Notes under the pieces: generated by a model | Databases searched by the model: none | What the model was told of the DNA's origin: nothing | What the model saw: only the letters and a program-made list of their open reading frames with translations | Made by a program: the position numbers and the translations under genes | Shown: positions 1 through 8,053 of the stretch, piece after piece | Layout of the letters: each line of letters opens with the position of its first letter | Position numbering within the stretch: the first letter of the stretch is position 1 | From: Synergistaceae bacterium | GTDB lineage: Bacteria; Synergistota; Synergistia; Synergistales; Aminobacteriaceae | Reading direction: 5' to 3' | Length of the DNA: 54,732 nucleotides | Assembly: GCA_012521675.1 (NCBI GenBank) | Contig: JAAYLU010000070.1 | Location: 1-54,732, forward strand

Positions 1-144
1 GAGCAGGGCTATCTCCGTCTCCTTCTTGGTGAGGTCGAAGGGCTCGAGCCTCAGGCGGATCCGCATCTCGGAGCGCGAGATCTTCCTCCTGCGCTCTTCT
101 TGAGGCGCACCCTGCCCGTCGGAACCGCTCAGAGCCGTCTGCAT
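1..144 (-). CDS. LuxR-type helix-turn-helix protein, N-terminal part (cut by window edge)
   Basis: Only the first 48 codons are inside the window; the C-terminus runs off the left edge. The ATG at 144 has a strong ribosome binding site (GGGGAGGTGAT, about 5 bases upstream). After a charged, Arg-rich, probably disordered stretch the protein reads FDLTKKETEIALL, which matches FNLTRQETEIALL in the membrane-bound LuxR-type regulator at 6390-7772, where the same motif opens the DNA-binding domain. This is therefore probably a short soluble regulator without a membrane domain. It follows the leucine-rich-repeat gene by 57 bases on the same strand and is probably the last visible gene of the PspA-type operon. 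The HTH call rests on the start of the domain only. Confidence 0.6.
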   Translation of the reverse strand, partial: MQTALSGSDGQGAPQEERRRKISRSEMRIRLRLEPFDLTKKETEIALL

Positions 145-201
145 ACGGATCACCTCCCCTTAGCGTCGGAGGAGGGAGAATTCCCTCCTCCGAAAGGCCC
201 C

Positions 202-1422
202 TTATTTTTGCACCTGGGCCTTGTCGCCCAGCGCCTCTATCTGCTCGTCGGGGAACTGCCCTTCCTTGACGCTGACCCTCTTCAGCTTGGGCAGGTCCTT
301 GAATACCGAGACGTCCTCGATCCCCGTCGTGTCTATCAGTATCAACCACTCAAGCTTCGGCAGCGCCGCGACGGCGGGTGCGTTCTTGACCTCCGAGCCG
401 CGGACGAACAGGTTGACAAGCTTCTTATGCTCCGAGAAGACCGACAGGTCTATCGGCGCACCCTTCATGGACTCGAAGCTGACCTTGGTCAGCTCGGGGC
501 ACTTGGCGAGCGGCGAGTAGTCGTCTATCTCCTCGCGGAGCATGCTGATCTCCTTGAGCTTGGGCATGTTCTCCACGTACTCGAGAGTGTCGAGGGCGGA
601 GAGGCCGCCGGCCAGCTCCTCCAGCTTGGTCAGCTTCGCCAGAGGCGAGTAGTCCTCGAACTTGGTCGCGTAGATCCAGATGTATTTCAGCTCCGCCAGG
701 TTCTCCACCGGGCTCATGTCCTTTGCGGGAATCCCGTAGAGGCTCAGCCTCTTCATCTTGGTCAGCCCCGAGATGGGGGACAGGTCCTCCACGCTGGTCA
801 TGTAGAGGCTGAGGTCCTCGAGATCCTCCATGTCGGCCAGCATCGAGATGTCCTCCACTCCGCCCTTCGCACCGCCGTAGAGGTGCAGCTTCTTGAGCTT
901 GACCTTGCCCTTCAGCGAGGATGCGTCCGTGATTCCCTCGGGCATCATGAAGAAGGCCAGGGACTCCAGGTCGTTCATTCCGGTCAGGAAATCGAGGTCG
1001 GGGTACTGGACTCCGCGGATCTCGAGCTCCTTCATGTTCACCAGCGCGCCTAGCGGAGCGAGGGTGGTCACCTCCCTGACGCTGTCCAGCTTCAGGTATG
1101 TCAGCCCTACGAGGGCGGACAGGGGCGACAGGTCGGTGATCTCGTTGTTCCTCTCGATCAGCAGTCCGGTCAGCATGTCGGCTAGCGGAACCAGCTTCTT
1201 GAGGTCTTCATCGCCAACGTCCTTGCCTATGCGAAGGGGCTTTCCGGCTGCTATGTCCGGATCCTCTCGGATCATGTCCACGAACTCGTCCGTGATGCCG
1301 CCCGTTATCATCGGGCCGAACGTCTTGCTGCCCTTGTACACCGGGTCCGCCGCGAACCCGGCCGACGCCGACACGATCAGAAAAGCAAAGACCAGAACTG
1401 CTGCAAGCATCTCTCTTTTCAT
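202..1422 (-). CDS. Secreted leucine-rich-repeat protein
   Basis: 406 residues. An N-terminal signal peptide (hydrophobic core, then a cleavage site near AGFAA-DP) sends the protein across the inner membrane. The rest is a run of roughly 22-residue leucine-rich repeats of the bacterial LxxLxxLxxLxxLxL type, with units such as ISMLADMEDLEDLSLYM and LSPISGLTKMKRLSLYG. This fold normally binds other proteins; the partner is unknown and no catalytic domain is visible. The ATG at 1422 has GGGAGGTG 8 bases upstream. It lies 29 bases after the GIDE gene in the same operon. I infer a periplasmic or outer-surface binding role within an envelope-stress module. Confidence 0.85.
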   Translation of the reverse strand: MKREMLAAVLVFAFLIVSASAGFAADPVYKGSKTFGPMITGGITDEFVDMIREDPDIAAGKPLRIGKDVGDEDLKKLVPLADMLTGLLIERNNEITDLSPLSALVGLTYLKLDSVREVTTLAPLGALVNMKELEIRGVQYPDLDFLTGMNDLESLAFFMMPEGITDASSLKGKVKLKKLHLYGGAKGGVEDISMLADMEDLEDLSLYMTSVEDLSPISGLTKMKRLSLYGIPAKDMSPVENLAELKYIWIYATKFEDYSPLAKLTKLEELAGGLSALDTLEYVENMPKLKEISMLREEIDDYSPLAKCPELTKVSFESMKGAPIDLSVFSEHKKLVNLFVRGSEVKNAPAVAALPKLEWLILIDTTGIEDVSVFKDLPKLKRVSVKEGQFPDEQIEALGDKAQVQK

Positions 1423-1451
1423 GGTATACGCACCTCCCTAGTTTTTTAGTC

Positions 1452-2240
1452 CTAGTGCATGAATGCGGCGACCGCCGCGCCTATCACCATCAGCGCTATT
1501 CCAAGATAGAAAGTTCCTTTCGCGGAGCCCTTGAGGTTCTCTATGACCTCCTCCGCCGACCTGGTCGAGACTATGAAGGGCTTGCCCGCCTCGGACGGCT
1601 TGCCTATGCGCAGCGCGCCCCCCGACTTCCTCCCCTCCCCGACCACGTACAGAGGGTGACCGAGCGGTATGATACTTTCCTTGTAGCGGAAGCCCAGTGT
1701 GCCGCCGCTCGCGGGCGCCGTGAACTGCACCCCAAAGAAGCTGTAGGTCTTCTTGCTGTCGAACGGCTCGAAACGGTCCTCTCCGTCCCGCAGGTAGAGG
1801 GATGCCCCGTCCATGTCCACTGCGACCCTGACGTCTCCATCGGCGATGTAGAGCGGAGAGGGACTCTTTCTGGACGAGATCGTCTCGGAGCTTCTCCTGG
1901 TCGTCACCCTCATATTTCCGTCCTCGTCCCTCTTCCTTTCCTCCTTCTCGAACTCGCGTATCACGGTCGCCTCGAAGTAGGCGCAGGGAGTCTCGCTGTA
2001 GGGCGCCTTCAGCTCTCCGTCCGTCTCGGCCTTTCCGTGGGTCGCCACCATGTCGCGGAAGCTGTCGCCAAGTCCCTCGTCCGCGAGGGATTTCCACGTG
2101 TCGCTGAACTCCGCGAGGGACAGTGGCCTCATGAACTTCAGCTCGGTGATCTTCCCCTCCGTCTTCTTCTTCTGGACGAAGGAGAGATAGGCACCTCCGG
2201 CGACCAGCAGGCCGCCGACTCCGATCGCAAGCATGTTCAT
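1452..2240 (-). CDS. Membrane protein with GIDE-like domain
   Basis: 262 residues with a transmembrane helix at each end (about residues 4-22 and 240-260) and a soluble domain between. The middle has the pattern of the GIDE domain, named from the mitochondrial E3 ligase MUL1: TPCAYFEATVIREFE, then SPLYIADGDVRVAVDMDGA, then PLGHPLYVVGEGR. No RING finger follows, so ubiquitin-ligase activity is not implied. Bacterial GIDE proteins are poorly understood. The ATG at 2240 has AAGGAGGAG upstream. It sits 12 bases after the YbjN-like gene. I infer a membrane role linked to PspA. The family call comes from motif resemblance, not a search. Confidence 0.65.
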   Translation of the reverse strand: MNMLAIGVGGLLVAGGAYLSFVQKKKTEGKITELKFMRPLSLAEFSDTWKSLADEGLGDSFRDMVATHGKAETDGELKAPYSETPCAYFEATVIREFEKEERKRDEDGNMRVTTRRSSETISSRKSPSPLYIADGDVRVAVDMDGASLYLRDGEDRFEPFDSKKTYSFFGVQFTAPASGGTLGFRYKESIIPLGHPLYVVGEGRKSGGALRIGKPSEAGKPFIVSTRSAEEVIENLKGSAKGTFYLGIALMVIGAAVAAFMH

Positions 2241-2252
2241 CTGATCTCCTCC

Positions 2253-2693
2253 TTAGTAGTACTCCTTCAGAATATCGTCGTACTGGTCGGCGTAGGCCGC
2301 GACGGTCTGCAGGGCGCCGAGAAGCTCGCTCTTGTCCAAGTTCGCCCCCGGGATGGAGCAGGAGAGCATAACCGTGTTGTCGAAGACGAGGGAGAAGGCC
2401 CCCAGGGGCAGCTCGGCGTTCAGTCTCATGAAGTCCACCGCCGCCCTCCTGCCGTCCACGTCGTCCGCCAGGTAGGAGAACACCTTGACCAGCACATCCT
2501 CGCTGTGCCACGGGTTGACCGTAACCTGTATGGTCGCGCTGCCGAACTCGAACTGAACGAGGTCGTCCACCTTCGTCAGATCGCCCTCGTCGAAAAACTC
2601 ATCCAGCCATTTGTCCACCTTGGCGCGCGCTTCGGCGAGCAGCTTCTCGTTGACTCCGTCCTTCAGGATCGGGAACTTATGCATCGTCCCCAC
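2253..2693 (-). CDS. YbjN/CesT-like small cytoplasmic protein
   Basis: About 146 residues, acidic, with no signal peptide. The alternating strand-helix pattern with FEFGSATIQVTVNPWHSEDVL and LNAELPLGAFSLVFDNTV resembles the YbjN/type III secretion chaperone-like fold (a peptide-binding chaperone class). The start is uncertain: a GTG at 2693 overlaps the end of pspA by 17 bases, while an ATG at 2684 (giving MHKF) has a G-rich stretch just upstream; both are in the same frame. Either way, translation is probably coupled to pspA. Its place between PspA and the GIDE protein suggests an accessory role in the same complex or stress response. The exact function is unknown. Confidence 0.65.
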   Translation of the reverse strand: MGTMHKFPILKDGVNEKLLAEARAKVDKWLDEFFDEGDLTKVDDLVQFEFGSATIQVTVNPWHSEDVLVKVFSYLADDVDGRRAAVDFMRLNAELPLGAFSLVFDNTVMLSCSIPGANLDKSELLGALQTVAAYADQYDDILKEYY

Positions 2694-3351
2694 CCCCCAT
2701 CTTCTCCATCAGCTTGGCCATCTCGGCCTCCAGCGCCATGTCCTTCTCCATCGTCCTGAAGGCTTCGTCCTCGGGAAGCTCGCCGGTCAGCTCGCCGAAC
2801 GCCTCAGCCTCAGCCTCCATCCCCTCTATCTTCTTCTCCATCTTCTCGAACTTCGCGAACGCGCTCTGCGAGGTCGCTCCGCTCATCGCGCTGGAGAACT
2901 CCTTCTGGGTCTTGGCGGTCTGGGCGCGCGCCACGAGAGTGGACTGCTTCATCCTGGCCTCGTCGAGCTTCATCTTAAGGGTGTCGAGCTGTCCCCGAAG
3001 CTGCGACACGGTGGACGACGCCTGAGCGACCATCGACTCGTACTGCTTCGCCTGCCCGTCGAAGACGATCTTCTTGGAAAGGGCCTGCTTGGCCAGGTCG
3101 GCATTGCCGCCCTTCATGGCCAGAGCCGCCTTCTCCTCCCACGCCTTGGACTGTGTGATGGCGTTGTCCTGCTGCTTGCGCAGATCCTTCTCGTTGGCCA
3201 TGGCCTTTGCAAGGGCCGCGGTGGACTTGACAAGCCCCTCCTCCATCTCGATGATCATCTGCTTGACCATCTTCTCCGGATCTTCCATCCGGTCCAGCAT
3301 GTCGTTGACGTTGGACTTGAAGATGTCCGTCACTCGCGCAAAAATGCTCAT
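2677..3351 (-). CDS. pspA: PspA/IM30 family membrane-stress protein
   Basis: 224 residues, almost entirely coiled-coil helix. The N-terminus MSIFARVTDIFKSNVNDMLD is the amphipathic membrane-binding helix, followed by EDPEKMVKQMIIEMEEGL, the hallmark of the PspA/Vipp1 family. Family members bind stressed inner membranes, form ESCRT-III-like polymers and help keep the proton gradient. The ATG at 3351 is chosen because GGAGGGGG lies 5 bases upstream; an in-frame ATG 18 bases further upstream has no such site. No PspB, PspC or PspF gene is nearby. Instead PspA is surrounded by secreted, GIDE, YbjN-like and LRR proteins, pointing to a non-classical Psp system. Confidence 0.92.
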   Translation of the reverse strand: MSIFARVTDIFKSNVNDMLDRMEDPEKMVKQMIIEMEEGLVKSTAALAKAMANEKDLRKQQDNAITQSKAWEEKAALAMKGGNADLAKQALSKKIVFDGQAKQYESMVAQASSTVSQLRGQLDTLKMKLDEARMKQSTLVARAQTAKTQKEFSSAMSGATSQSAFAKFEKMEKKIEGMEAEAEAFGELTGELPEDEAFRTMEKDMALEAEMAKLMEKMGGGDDA

Positions 3352-3385
3352 GTTCCCCCTCCTTTGCACTTTTGTTTTTTCCGTT

Positions 3386-4846
3386 TTAGAACGGCTCGAA
3401 CGTCAGAGCCGGCTCCAGTCCCAGCGACCTTTTACGCTTGGCGTGATCCTCCATCATCATTCTTATGGTCTTGACGGCCTCGACTCTCTCGACGATGAAA
3501 TCGGACAGTGCGTAGTCCGCCTCTATCTGCTCGGGGTGCTGGCGGCGTTCGAGCTTCTCGAGCGTACTTTTCGCCTCCTGACGCCAAGCGGGAGGATCAT
3601 CGTTCTGCACTCTCGGATCCTCCAGATACCGCTTGAGCGCATCTATCTGCTCCTTCCCCCCGGCAGCTGTGTCCGCCGCCCTCTTGAGCCTCCTGTACAC
3701 CTCCGGGCCGTACTTCTCATCGTAACGCCTGATCTGCTCCCTCTCCAACGCCGTGAGATGCGCATCGTCCTTCAGGGCCTTCTTGCGTCGGGCCATGTCC
3801 TGCTCCTGCCCCTCCAACGCCATAAGCAGCGACAGCATGGTGATGCGAGCCTCGTCGGCGACCGCGGAGAGCCCGACGAACCTTATTCCCTCGAAATGGG
3901 GTATTCCCTTGAAGATCTCCTCCCTGAAGAAGGCCGCGTAGGCGTCCATATAGTCCGCCCTGGACTTCTTGTACAGATCCAGCCTGGCCTTGGGAAGAGG
4001 CGCCCACCTGGCGACCCCCTCGGTTATCTCCCTTGCGATCAGAGGATACCGCTCCCCTGAGTTCCTCCAGGACTCGACGATCTTTTCCACTATCTTGTAC
4101 TCCTCGTCGAGCTGCTCGGCCGTGTCGAGGCGGATCGCCTCCACCATGTACAACAGGCTCTCCTGAGCGTTCCTCGATACCGCCGCGAGCTGTATCGACT
4201 CCTTCGCATACTCGAGGACCCTGCCCTTGAGCGAGGCCAACTCCGACTCGCTCAAACCGATCATGCTGCTAGGTACCACCTTGAACATCTCGGTCAGTTT
4301 TTCGCCGACGCCCTTCATCTCGTCGACGTAGGCGGCCATTCTCACCGGCGCGCTGGCTATGTCGTGCTGGATCGAGGCTATGTGGCGGTTGATCTGCAGC
4401 ATCCACCCGATCACCCTGCCCGCATCCTGAATCTCTCGGGAGAACCTCAGCAGCTCCTCCGCCTCGTCGTACACGTCCTGAGCGACATCGGGGCCGATAT
4501 TCCCCGCCTGAACCGCGCCGAAGCGGACCCTCTCGATCGCCCTGTCGAGCGCCGGGAGAAGTTCCGCCAGCTCCACGACCTCAGGCGACGAGTAGCTTCT
4601 CTCCACCAGCTCTCTCCACTTGCCGGTCATCTTCGATGCATCGGTCGACATCAGCTTCATTACGGCCTCCACCTCGCCCGACGCCGCCATCAGCTGCTCC
4701 TGGACCTCGGAGATCCTCCTCTCTACAGAGGAGACCATCTCCGACAGGACGGAGGGCAGCCCCTCCTGTGCTTGGCACGCCTGACAGGTGAAAAGGGCCA
4801 TTATCAGCAGAAGCACCGAAAGAATCGTTCTGAATCTCGTCTTCAT
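3386..4846 (-). CDS. Secreted helical protein of unknown function
   Basis: 486 residues. It begins with a signal peptide (MKTRFRTILSVLLLIMALF), followed by CQACQAQ; the Cys context is a poor lipobox, so simple cleavage near AQA is about as likely as lipidation. The mature part is largely alpha-helical and charged with coiled-coil character (for example EMVSSVERRISEVQEQLM and SRADYMDAYAAFFREEIF) and shows no catalytic motif I recognise. It is placed directly upstream of pspA (34-base gap) and 13 bases after the gene at 4860-6206, so it belongs to the same transcript. It may be a periplasmic partner or sensor for the PspA module; this is inference from position. Confidence 0.75.
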   Translation of the reverse strand: MKTRFRTILSVLLLIMALFTCQACQAQEGLPSVLSEMVSSVERRISEVQEQLMAASGEVEAVMKLMSTDASKMTGKWRELVERSYSSPEVVELAELLPALDRAIERVRFGAVQAGNIGPDVAQDVYDEAEELLRFSREIQDAGRVIGWMLQINRHIASIQHDIASAPVRMAAYVDEMKGVGEKLTEMFKVVPSSMIGLSESELASLKGRVLEYAKESIQLAAVSRNAQESLLYMVEAIRLDTAEQLDEEYKIVEKIVESWRNSGERYPLIAREITEGVARWAPLPKARLDLYKKSRADYMDAYAAFFREEIFKGIPHFEGIRFVGLSAVADEARITMLSLLMALEGQEQDMARRKKALKDDAHLTALEREQIRRYDEKYGPEVYRRLKRAADTAAGGKEQIDALKRYLEDPRVQNDDPPAWRQEAKSTLEKLERRQHPEQIEADYALSDFIVERVEAVKTIRMMMEDHAKRKRSLGLEPALTFEPF

Positions 4847-4859
4847 ATCCGTCGCCCCC

Positions 4860-6206
4860 TTAGAACGGCTGCTCGAAGTTGTCGATGTACCAGCGTCCCT
4901 TGTCCCTGCGTACCAGGTAGTGAGGCTTGGGCGACCCGTACTGGCGCCCGTTCTCGTCCCACGCCCTGGTGACGACTGTCGCCTGCTCGACCAACTCCCC
5001 GGATATCTCCCGTATCTTATCCTTCTGCTCCTCGTCGAGGAAGAAGTCCTCCATCCCGGTGCCGCTGTCGAACCCCTTGATCACCTCGATAACGGCTTCA
5101 TCCGTCTCCACGTGGACGTAGAATCTGGCGAATCGCTCCAGGTGCAGGTCCCAGTGGTACCGCAACAGGGACATCTCGGAGCGGGTCCTCGTGCGCTTGG
5201 GGTCTATGCACTCAAGGTAGAGGTCGAAGTTCTTCTCTTTTATGGAGGCCGCGAAGATCTCCACGAGCCTCTCCGGCGTCACGTCCGACGGCACGTAGCG
5301 AACCGTGTAGAGCGGGCTCTTTATCTCCTCCATCCTCTCCTCCCCCGCGAACAGACCGCCGAGCTCCTCGGTCGGGTCGTACAGGGTGAAGGTGTGCCCT
5401 GGGATGTGGATGGCGACCGGAGTCACAACCCACCCCCACTGAGGCGCAATAGTCTTGACCTTCTCCGCCTGCGGGACGACCATCTCTATTCCGGTGATCC
5501 TGCCCAGCAGGGTCCACTTCCCCTCCTCGGGGAGATCCCTGTTGATCAGCCTGCGATAGCGCTTCAGCGCCTCGTAAGGCCCGAGCCAGTTGCGGTTCGA
5601 AATCTCCACGTAATAGTAGCCTTTAACGCCGCTGCCCACGGAGACGAACTCCCTGCCAAGGTCTATGAACTGCCCCGCCGGGTACTCGAACTCCTCCAGG
5701 ATGACGTACTTTCCCGCCAGCTCCTCGATCGAGACCTCGGTCCTGTCCGGGGAGGGAAAGGCCTTCGGGAGGGCCACCGGACCGGTGAGAATCTCGTCGG
5801 TGAACTCCTTCCACTCCCGGTCGGCGAGGTCGCCGAACAGTTTTTTGAGCTTCTGCTCGTTCTCGCGGTAGACCAGCATCTCGGGGGTGATCTCCATGAA
5901 GTCCCCCTTGCTCTTCATGAGCGCGGCCTTCGCCCTCTGGAACAAGGCCTCGACCGCCGGGTCCTCCGGGTACTTCTCCTTGAGATCCCTTACTCGCTTG
6001 AGGGCCTCGTTTTCGTCGTACCCGAGCTTGAAGGGCTGCCCCCTGGAGCGGACCACCCTGTCCTCGAACTTCTTAAGAAAGAACTCCGCTCGTGTCACGT
6101 CGTTCTTGGGTGCCTGCTCGGCCGCCTCCGTACGCGCCGAAATGACAGAGACAAACAGGACGACGATAAAAAGCAGGAACCAGACTCTTTTCAAACGACA
6201 GCTCAT
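4860..6206 (-). CDS. Secreted protein of unknown function, first gene of the PspA operon
   Basis: 448 residues from the ATG at 6206, chosen because AGGAG lies 9 bases upstream and it starts directly at a signal peptide (MSCRLKRVWFLLFIVVLFVS, cleavage near TEA-AEQ). An ATG 9 bases upstream is possible. The N-terminal third is helical with a TPR-like look (ALKRVRDLKEKYPEDPAVEALFQRAK). The middle is mixed strand. The last 120 residues (VEIFAASIKEKNFDLYLECI ending KGRWYIDNFEQPF) resemble NTF2-like/DUF4878-type domains, which often close with a W-Y-I-D segment. I do not recognise the full-length family. It is the promoter-proximal gene, about 35 bases downstream of the putative start site. Confidence 0.72.
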   Translation of the reverse strand: MSCRLKRVWFLLFIVVLFVSVISARTEAAEQAPKNDVTRAEFFLKKFEDRVVRSRGQPFKLGYDENEALKRVRDLKEKYPEDPAVEALFQRAKAALMKSKGDFMEITPEMLVYRENEQKLKKLFGDLADREWKEFTDEILTGPVALPKAFPSPDRTEVSIEELAGKYVILEEFEYPAGQFIDLGREFVSVGSGVKGYYYVEISNRNWLGPYEALKRYRRLINRDLPEEGKWTLLGRITGIEMVVPQAEKVKTIAPQWGWVVTPVAIHIPGHTFTLYDPTEELGGLFAGEERMEEIKSPLYTVRYVPSDVTPERLVEIFAASIKEKNFDLYLECIDPKRTRTRSEMSLLRYHWDLHLERFARFYVHVETDEAVIEVIKGFDSGTGMEDFFLDEEQKDKIREISGELVEQATVVTRAWDENGRQYGSPKPHYLVRRDKGRWYIDNFEQPF

Positions 6207-6247
6207 AGGTTTCATCTCCTCTCGCCTTCGGGATGTCTTCAGAATGC

Positions 6248-6274
6248 ATTGTAGCATCATCAAGCCTTTGTCAC
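6248..6274 (-). promoter_or_regulatory. Putative promoter of the PspA operon
   Basis: On the minus strand a -10-like TACAAT (6248-6253) follows a -35-like GTGACA (6269-6274) with a short 15-base spacer, as expected of a promoter that needs an activator. The inferred start site near 6241 gives a leader of about 35 bases to the ATG at 6206. The palindrome at 6296-6317 is centred about 65 bases upstream of the start, a usual site for a LuxR/NarL-type activator. A CCCCATCCC element (6274-6282, plus strand) lies between and recurs at the other promoter (7923-7931). Confidence 0.5.
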
Positions 6275-6295
6275 CCCATCCCGAGGCTAAAATAC

Positions 6296-6317
6296 AGGGG
6301 TGGTATTTCCCACCCCT
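6296..6317. promoter_or_regulatory. Palindromic operator, copy 1 (upstream of PspA operon)
   Basis: A perfect inverted repeat: arm AGGGGTGG (6296-6303), spacer TATTTC, arm CCACCCCT (6310-6317). The inner 16 bases differ by one base from the palindrome at 7947-7962 upstream of the membrane LuxR-type regulator gene. In both cases the centre lies 53.5 bases from the near edge of the -10-like box. It is the best candidate binding site for that regulator. Confidence 0.65.
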
Positions 6318-6389
6318 AAGAGGACTTCCGTCCCCATCCGTGTTTTCATCCTCAAGGGTGACAATACTCACCCCTTCCTCACCCCTCGA

Positions 6390-7772
6390 CTAGCCCAAAT
6401 TCTCCCTTAGCTCCAGTCGATTGGCGGTGCCCGTTTTCCTGTAGATGTTGCGCAGATGGTACTTCAACGTGTTCTGAGTTATAAAGAGCATGGAGCAGAT
6501 GTTCCGGTCCTTCTGTCCCTTGAGCAGCAGCAGGGCTATCTCCGTCTCCTGCCGGGTCAGGTTGAACTCCATTAGCCTCGCTCGCAGCAGGAGCTCCTCC
6601 TCCGCCTTCTTTTCCTCGGGCGTCGCCGACTTGACCGGCTCCCCGGCTCCGTCAGCGACGGGAGAGGGATCCTCCCCGCTCCTCTCCGGCTGAAGCGGCA
6701 CTTCCGCTCCGTCCCAGAGGACCAGCATCAGCAGAAGCAGACAGACGCCGGGGACCAGCAGCGAGATATATCCCGTCTCGCCGGAGAAGGCGGGCAGATG
6801 GACCGTACCTCCGGCCAGGACGATCAGAAAGAGCCCTCCGTGAACCACCCTCTTGCGCCCCTCCCCGGAGCGCGAAGCAAAGTAGATCAGGAGCAGCCAG
6901 GCGTAGAGATCCAGAAAGGCGAGCCCTGTCTCCAACAGCAGGCTCGGCAGGGCGTACAGCGGCGAGAAGGCCATAAGAAAGAGGGCTGTGGCGATGAAGG
7001 GGAACGCCCCCTTGTAGAAGGTCCGCAACTCCGCCCTGGGATAGAAGCGGAAAGCAGCAGCCGCGGCCAGGGATGCGACGACGCCGGTCAGACCGTCGAT
7101 GAACGGGGCGGCCGAGCGCTGCGCATGAAAGAGAGCGGGCTTTAATCCCAGCAAGAACCCGTTGGCCGCGTACAGGCAGAAGAGAAAGACGGACAGCCTC
7201 CAGAATGGCAGCCTTGCCGTCCTTGCAGGGGCTTCCTTCGCCTCGGGCCCCCCCGCCGTAGAGAGGATGAGGCCCGCAGACAGAACGGGGGCCAGGATCG
7301 ACAAGAGCAGAGGGGCGACGAGCGAGGCGAGGAGTCCCGCGATGGCCGCGACCAGCGGCGCCAGTCCGAAGACGACGGCGACATCGTCGGGGATGAGCGA
7401 TGTCAGCGACATGCCCAACATGCCTATCAGCATGGCGGCCCCCGCAGCGGATAAGACCAGGCCCGACACCGCCGCTATAGACGAAAACGGCACGCCGAGC
7501 CTGGTTGAAAGGTGCAGAAGAAGCGGCAGCAAGAGCATCGAGATAGCGCCGAGGAGGCCCGTGTGACGCTCGTCGCCTGGCCCGCCCGGAATTATCGCCT
7601 GCACCAAGTAGGTCAGCCCGTGCACCCCCAGGAAGAGATGCACGGGGTTCCAGCCCGAATACCCCGCCTCCGACAACCGTTCCATAAGACCGTACCGGAG
7701 GAAGACGGATCCCATCCAGGCGAAGAGCAGACCCATCCCCGCCGCGGCGGAGACGATTCTGCGGACTCTCAT
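6390..7772 (-). CDS. Membrane-embedded LuxR-type transcriptional regulator
   Basis: 460 residues from the ATG at 7772 (G-rich ribosome binding site 9 bases upstream; an ORF extension to 7862 adds 30 residues that do not look like a membrane start). Residues 1 to about 370 form ten to twelve hydrophobic helices, like a transporter-type sensor. A charged linker (about 375-400) leads to a C-terminal LuxR/GerE DNA-binding domain: LTRQETEIALLLLKGQKDR, then the recognition-helix region ITQNTLKYHLRNIYRKTG. No kinase or receiver domain is present, so it may sense a small molecule or the membrane directly (a one-component system). It lies just upstream of the PspA operon on the same strand, and its own promoter region has the same palindrome, suggesting autoregulation. 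Confidence 0.85.
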   Translation of the reverse strand: MRVRRIVSAAAGMGLLFAWMGSVFLRYGLMERLSEAGYSGWNPVHLFLGVHGLTYLVQAIIPGGPGDERHTGLLGAISMLLLPLLLHLSTRLGVPFSSIAAVSGLVLSAAGAAMLIGMLGMSLTSLIPDDVAVVFGLAPLVAAIAGLLASLVAPLLLSILAPVLSAGLILSTAGGPEAKEAPARTARLPFWRLSVFLFCLYAANGFLLGLKPALFHAQRSAAPFIDGLTGVVASLAAAAAFRFYPRAELRTFYKGAFPFIATALFLMAFSPLYALPSLLLETGLAFLDLYAWLLLIYFASRSGEGRKRVVHGGLFLIVLAGGTVHLPAFSGETGYISLLVPGVCLLLLMLVLWDGAEVPLQPERSGEDPSPVADGAGEPVKSATPEEKKAEEELLLRARLMEFNLTRQETEIALLLLKGQKDRNICSMLFITQNTLKYHLRNIYRKTGTANRLELRENLG

Positions 7773-7895
7773 AGGAGGACCCCCTTGCCAAGCGACCGTC
7801 CTCCGGAAAGCAACGGGGGGGCCGCCAAATACCTTGAGCAGTCCGATCGGCAGTTCATGCAAATCATCCCCTTCCGTCCTCGGCTTTACGGTACT

Positions 7896-7964
7896 ATTCT
7901 ACCAGTGCAGCGGAGACAATTCCCCATCCCCTGTCGGATCTCCGAGGTGGTTTTTCCCACCCCG
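7896..7964 (-). promoter_or_regulatory. Regulator-gene promoter with palindromic operator, copy 2
   Basis: On the minus strand a -10-like TAGAAT lies at 7896-7901. The palindrome GGTGG-TTTTTC-CCACC (7947-7962) is centred 53.5 bases from the -10 edge, the same distance as at the PspA operon, and differs from copy 1 by one base in the inner 16. A CCCCATCCC element (7923-7931) lies between them, as in copy 1 (one base offset in spacing). No good -35 is visible, which fits an activator-dependent promoter. The rest of the 7773-8053 gap is AT-rich near 8000-8040 and contains the rubrerythrin ribosome binding site. Confidence 0.55.
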
Positions 7965-8053
7965 TACGAGTATCGGCACCCCTCTTTTCACATCCACGGA
8001 CAATATGATATCCTTTTTTTCGGGAATAACTATTTTTAAGGAGGAACATTTAC

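Noticed and set aside
100-1053. Long open frames opposite the LRR, RND, protease and other genes
   Set aside because: They are the antisense of high-GC genes and lack ribosome binding sites, signal patterns and family motifs.
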